A DNA stretch of 34,870 nt, from contig MWYV01000019.1 in the NCBI GenBank assembly GCA_002050435.1, positions 1 to 34,870 of the forward strand, read 5' to 3'. Below the pieces are notes generated by a model. That model was not told the origin of the DNA. It did not search any database and was given only the letters and a program-made list of their open reading frames with translations. The DNA comes from Chitinophagales bacterium 33-2. Lineage in GTDB: Bacteria > Bacteroidota > Bacteroidia > Chitinophagales > Chitinophagaceae. The first letter of the stretch is position 1. Every line of letters starts with the position of its first letter. A program made the translations under genes and the position numbers. Below are positions 31,290-34,870 of this stretch, one piece after another.

Positions 31290-33521
31290 TTAAGAAACCT
31301 CAGTTTCAAATCTTTCCACAGAATGAATACCATCAAGCGTATGCAGCTTCCTTACCAGTTCATCCAGCTCTTCTTTATCGTGAACGAATAACTTGATAGT
31401 ACCTTCAAACAATCCTTCCTTGGATTCAATGGTGATAGCAGAAATATTGATGCGCAAATCACCGCTGATAATGGTAGTGATCTTGTTTACCACTCCCACA
31501 TCATCCATTCCAATGATCCGCAGACCCGTTAGGAAAGAGATCTCTTTATTTTTCGCCCACTTGGTCTTGACGATCCTGTGCCCGTAATTTGCCATCAGTT
31601 TTGCAGAATTGGGACAGGTGGTGCGGTGAATGGTCAGTCCTTTACCCGTAGTCACAAATCCAAATACATCATCCCCCGGGATGGGTTTACAGCAATTGGC
31701 CAGGGTATACATGATCCTGTCGCTGCTTTCACCAAAGATGATCAGTTCCGTATCTTTTTTGGTGATGGCGGGATGGTATTCCGGTTTTGGCTCAATGGGT
31801 TTTGCCGGACGGGCATTCTCCAGTTTATCGCCAACCACTTTAAATTCCTTCAGCTCTTTCAGATCGATATTCTTCACAGCCACCGCGTAAAAAAACTCAA
31901 GTGGTGAAGCCAGTTTATAAAAATTCACCAGTTCATCGATGTTATGGTGGTTCATGGCAACACCCATGCCTTCCAGTTTACGCTGAACGGTATATTTCCC
32001 TTCATCCGCCACGGCTCGTTTGGCATCTTTCAGTGAATCTTTGATCTTGGTTCTCGCCTTGGCAGTGACAATGAAATTAAGCCAGTCTTCAGAAGGTTTT
32101 TGTTTGTTGGATGTGATGATTTCGACCTGGTCGCCGCTCCTTAGTTTATGACTTATAGGAACCAGTTTATGGTTGACTTTGGCTCCAATACATTTGACAC
32201 CTACTTCGGTGTGCACGGCAAAAGCAAAATCAAGGGCGGTGGCACTTACAGGTAACATTTTCACATCACCTTTTGGCGTATAGATATAAATCTCTTCGGC
32301 CAAAAAACTTCTTTTAAAATCCTGCAGAAAATCCACCGAATCCACGTCCTGGTTGGTGATCACTTCTCTTATCTGACTGAACCACTGGTCGAAACGGCTT
32401 TCATCATTGGTACCTTCTTTATATTTCCAGTGCGCAGCCAGGCCTTTTTCTGCGATCTCGTTCATTCTTTTTGTACGGATCTGCACTTCCACCCATTTAC
32501 CCTGCGGACCCATCACGGTTGTATGCAGCGCTTCATAGCCGTTGCTTTTTGGATTACTCAGCCAATCGCGCAGGCGCTCCGGTGAAGGTGAATATTCATC
32601 GGTGATCATGGAATAGATCTTCCAGCAATCTTCTTTTTCTCTTTCAGCCGGAGAATTTACGATGATCCTGATGGCGAAAAGGTCATAAACCTCTTCAAAG
32701 GTCACCGCCTTTTTTTTCATCTTATTCCAGATGGAATGAATGGATTTCGGACGGCCATGAATTTCAAATTCCAGGTCAGCCCTTTCCAGTTTATCCTTTA
32801 AAGGTTTGATGAACTCATTGATATAGCGGGTACGTTCTCTGCGGGTTTCGGCAAGCTTTTTCGCGATCTCTTTATAAGTACCTGCTTCCAGGTATTTCAT
32901 GGCGAGATCTTCCATTTCCGTTTTGATGTTATAGAGCCCCATGCGGTGCGCCAGCGGCGCATATACATACACTGTTTCAGAAGAGATTTTGAGCTGCTTT
33001 TCCTGCTTCATGCTGTCCATGGTGCGCATGTTGTGCAGGCGGTCGGCGAGCTTGATCAGGATCACCCGCGGATCGTCGGTAAGGGTTAAAAGGATCTTGC
33101 GGAAATTCTCTGCCTGCTGTGAGGCATTTACATCAATAACATTGGAAATTTTGGTAAGACCGTCAACGATCTTTGCGATCTCGGGGCCAAATTCCCTTTG
33201 TATGTCTTCCGGAGAAATATCAGTGTCCTCTACCGTATCGTGGAGAAGGGAGCAGATGGTTGACCTGAAGCCAAGCCCGATCTCTTCTACACAAATCCTG
33301 GCCACAGCAAGTGGATGAAGAATATAAGGCTCCCCGCTTTTCCGGCGCATGGTTTTATGCGCTTCGGCAGCCATTTCAAAAGCGTTGCGCATCATTTTCC
33401 GGTCGCCCGGCTTTAACCTGGACTTTAAAGACCTGAGGAGGGCCCGGTATTCACGGAGGATCAGCTTTTTTTCCTGCTCTTCATTTAAGTTGTACTTCGG
33501 TATCTGCGCTACGGTTTCCAT
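31290..33521 (-). CDS. rel: Bifunctional (p)ppGpp synthetase/hydrolase
   Basis: The long RSH enzyme makes and removes the alarmone (p)ppGpp. The 743-residue chain has an N-terminal HD hydrolase domain with H69 and H94/D95 (LLHDTVEDTD, 92-101), RLHNMRTM, and a synthetase domain with YDLFAIRIIV, RLRDWLSNPKSNGYEALHTT and VEVQIRT. A TGS domain (EEIYIYTPKGDVKMLPVSAT), a helical/zinc-finger region (CCKPIPGDDVFGFVTTGKG) and a C-terminal ACT domain complete it. Both catalytic halves look intact, so it is probably the single housekeeping RSH of this organism. RLRDW replaces the more usual RxKD of the synthetase. Its likely -7 box (TAAATTCG) is 10 bases before the ATG. The 89-base gap to the cargo gene downstream holds no terminator. 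Confidence 0.96.
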   Translation of the reverse strand: METVAQIPKYNLNEEQEKKLILREYRALLRSLKSRLKPGDRKMMRNAFEMAAEAHKTMRRKSGEPYILHPLAVARICVEEIGLGFRSTICSLLHDTVEDTDISPEDIQREFGPEIAKIVDGLTKISNVIDVNASQQAENFRKILLTLTDDPRVILIKLADRLHNMRTMDSMKQEKQLKISSETVYVYAPLAHRMGLYNIKTEMEDLAMKYLEAGTYKEIAKKLAETRRERTRYINEFIKPLKDKLERADLEFEIHGRPKSIHSIWNKMKKKAVTFEEVYDLFAIRIIVNSPAEREKEDCWKIYSMITDEYSPSPERLRDWLSNPKSNGYEALHTTVMGPQGKWVEVQIRTKRMNEIAEKGLAAHWKYKEGTNDESRFDQWFSQIREVITNQDVDSVDFLQDFKRSFLAEEIYIYTPKGDVKMLPVSATALDFAFAVHTEVGVKCIGAKVNHKLVPISHKLRSGDQVEIITSNKQKPSEDWLNFIVTAKARTKIKDSLKDAKRAVADEGKYTVQRKLEGMGVAMNHHNIDELVNFYKLASPLEFFYAVAVKNIDLKELKEFKVVGDKLENARPAKPIEPKPEYHPAITKKDTELIIFGESSDRIMYTLANCCKPIPGDDVFGFVTTGKGLTIHRTTCPNSAKLMANYGHRIVKTKWAKNKEISFLTGLRIIGMDDVGVVNKITTIISGDLRINISAITIESKEGLFEGTIKLFVHDKEELDELVRKLHTLDGIHSVERFETEVS

Positions 33522-33531
33522 ATGACTAGGA

Positions 33532-33539
33532 CGAATTTA
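33532..33539 (-). promoter_or_regulatory. Possible -7 box of rel (TTCG variant)
   Basis: On the minus strand TAAATTCG ends ten bases before the rel ATG and shares the TTCG ending with the boxes of pyrD and rny. A -33 element was not found. Confidence 0.35.
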
Positions 33540-33666
33540 ATTCATTACCAGTAGAAATGGTGCATTTGGGGGAGGTTTGGTAGTTGGGGGGGTTAGGGGT
33601 ATTCCCCTGATTACGACAATTCCCTGGCTGCGTAGCAGCGACATTCCCATAGCAGGCATTGCGCAT

Positions 33667-33698
33667 AAAAAAAAGACCGTCCATCCAGAACGGTCTTT
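33667..33698 (-). terminator. Intrinsic terminator of the PorP/SprF gene
   Basis: AAAGACCGT (33672-33680) and ACGGTCTTT (33690-33698) pair in a 9-bp stem with a nine-base loop. On the minus strand it ends in eight T, starting 19 bases after the stop at 33718. It separates this unit from rel. Confidence 0.9.
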
Positions 33699-33717
33699 CT
33701 ATAATTATGTAACGAAT

Positions 33718-34617
33718 TTATTTGATAAAATCATACCTCAGCATAATCTCATGCCCGTTGGAACCTTTGTCATAAATGCTTAAAGGCGTAGTATAGATAT
33801 CAAAAGAATAACCGATGTTGAATCTGTTTTTAATACGCAGACCAGCATTGATCATCCAGGCCTGGCGAGCGCGATAGGTTAATCCGTACCAGAAAGTATT
33901 ATTGTGTTCCACTCTTGCACCACCCTGGATCTCAGTAGGAGCATTGGGCAGATAGATCGCCAGTAAATTCGGAATGATGCGTGTGGATTCATCAATGTCC
34001 CAGTTGTAATGGCTATGAAAATAATAGTGACGGTATAATTTTGCTTCTTCAGTTGGATTTCCCTGTCCTTCGTATAAGGCCAGTTTTGACTGAATTAGCT
34101 GACTTACCGAAGCACCCGCCTGGAATTTAGCAGTGGTAAAAGCCACTCCAAAACCAGCATCACCCTTCATTCGGTTTTCATTACCCATGAAAACAGGATC
34201 ATTCGGGTACAGCTGCATCAGCTTTGTTTTATCATAACCAAACTGCTGGAAACGGCCTTCCAAACCAAAACTCAGACTGGCCCTGTTATCACTCATTGGA
34301 ATATGGTAGGCAATCGCTGCCTGAAGTCCAGTATAAGTAAGGTCACCGGCTCTGTCGTTGTACAGGTAACCGCCAATACCCAGCCTGGCTTTACTCAGCA
34401 AGGTATTTCCGAAGATCACACCCGTGCGTGGGCCACCGGGAATCCCGTCCCATTGCTGTCTGAATGTACCACCAATTGAGGCATGTTTTTTACTGCCCGC
34501 AGTAGCAGGATTATGCAGCACACCATACATATCAAAAAAGCTGGATGCAGTGATTTGCTGTGCATCTGCAGTAAGTACGGCCAGGAATAAGAGCGCGAAG
34601 ATTTGTATGCGTTTCAT
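33718..34617 (-). CDS. PorP/SprF family type IX secretion outer-membrane protein
   Basis: A 299-residue protein with a signal peptide (QIFALLFLAVLTADAQQ) and a beta-barrel body. The family's beginning is present: FFDMYGVLHNPATAGS, then FRQQWDGIPGGPRT, followed by amphipathic strands with terminal aromatic residues (GLQAAIAYHIPMSD, LSFGLEGRFQQFGYD, FNIGYSFDIYTTP, HEIMLRYDF). PorP and SprF work in the outer membrane with individual T9SS cargoes that carry a gliding-motility C-terminal domain; SprF is needed for SprB. The gene directly upstream, 17 bases away on the same strand, ends in just that kind of domain, so it is very probably its cargo. A strong terminator closes the unit. Confidence 0.92.
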   Translation of the reverse strand: MKRIQIFALLFLAVLTADAQQITASSFFDMYGVLHNPATAGSKKHASIGGTFRQQWDGIPGGPRTGVIFGNTLLSKARLGIGGYLYNDRAGDLTYTGLQAAIAYHIPMSDNRASLSFGLEGRFQQFGYDKTKLMQLYPNDPVFMGNENRMKGDAGFGVAFTTAKFQAGASVSQLIQSKLALYEGQGNPTEEAKLYRHYYFHSHYNWDIDESTRIIPNLLAIYLPNAPTEIQGGARVEHNNTFWYGLTYRARQAWMINAGLRIKNRFNIGYSFDIYTTPLSIYDKGSNGHEIMLRYDFIK

Positions 34618-34634
34618 AGCAAAAGTTGAGTTGG

Positions 34635-34870
34635 TTATCTAAGAATACTTATGTTTCCTTTTTTATTAATTAAAACTCCATTCACCAGTCTGTATTGAAC
34701 TACGAAGTAATAAGTACCATCCGGAACAGGTTTTCCTTTGTAGGTACCATTCCAGTTGTTCTGGTAATTATTCGATTCAAATACTTTGGCGCCATAACGG
34801 TTGAAGATCTGTACCCTTGCTTCTCTTAAGCAATTGGGGTTGGTTACCCACCAGGTATCATTGATGCCAT
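34635..34870 (-). CDS. C-terminal end of a T9SS cargo with gliding-motility-associated domain
   Basis: The frame runs in from the right edge and stops at 34635, giving 78 complete residues. They include GINDTWWVTN, QIFNRYGAKVFESNN, NWNGTYKGKPVPDGTYYFVV and a final strand ISILR, which is the family-type C-terminal sorting domain (ND-W-----N...FNR-G--V--S..W-G---G--VP-GTYY). The passenger part lies outside the window. PorP/SprF starts 17 bases after its stop, the common cargo-SprF-type order in Bacteroidota. Confidence 0.9.
   Translation of the reverse strand, partial: GINDTWWVTNPNCLREARVQIFNRYGAKVFESNNYQNNWNGTYKGKPVPDGTYYFVVQYRLVNGVLINKKGNISILR

Overview
The window looks like a chromosomal segment of a Bacteroidota bacterium, most likely in or near the Chitinophagaceae (a family-level guess from protein style, not a search). 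The grounds are: two proteins ending in the gliding-motility-associated / type IX secretion C-terminal domain, a PorP/SprF-family outer-membrane protein, SprB-type repeats, a single long Rel enzyme, RNase Y, and repeated Bacteroidota-type promoter elements (TAnnTTTG, sometimes with TTG about 18-20 bases upstream) lying very close to start codons. Base composition is moderately AT-rich. No rRNA, tRNA, CRISPR array, insertion sequence or prophage was seen.

Layout. 1-1.4 kb: minus-strand genes for a truncated VOC (glyoxalase-fold) protein, a 55-residue lipoprotein and a membrane-anchored thioredoxin-like protein. 1.8-9.5 kb: plus-strand YifB/ComM-type ATPase, a NarL-type response regulator with a soluble five-PAS histidine kinase, a GT25 glycosyltransferase and an MsbA-like ABC exporter. 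9.5-12.2 kb: minus-strand small protein, a repeat-rich 550-base gap, a thiolase and a secreted unknown. 12.3-14.1 kb: pyrD facing rsmE. 14.1-15.7 kb: dnaB. 15.7-16.2 kb: a long divergent gap holding a cluster of DnaA-box-like sequences. 16.2-24.5 kb: plus-strand pheT, a coiled-coil protein, zapA, rny, rplS, tatA, gatA and a lytic transglycosylase, interrupted by a truncated four-helix-bundle gene on the minus strand. 24.5-34.9 kb: all minus strand - pabB, a very acidic protein, purA, two secreted proteins (one a 985-residue T9SS cargo), rel, a PorP/SprF protein and the C-terminal end of another T9SS cargo.

How the genes fit together. Most are housekeeping: translation (pheT, rplS, gatA, rsmE), replication (dnaB), RNA decay (rny), division (zapA), nucleotide and folate synthesis (pyrD, purA, pabB), stringent response (rel), protein export (tatA). 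The accessory part concerns the envelope: surface cargo plus PorP/SprF, GT25 glycosylation, ABC export and peptidoglycan cleavage.

The points most worth a second look are the DnaA-box cluster between dnaB and pheT (candidate oriC, or DnaA control of dnaB), the coiled-coil gene fused by overlap to the pheT-zapA unit (candidate ZapA partner), the acidic protein with a near-palindrome upstream and a TTG-started pabB two bases after it, terminators that double as other signals, and three families of short intergenic repeats. I found no clear-cut new defence or mobile system.
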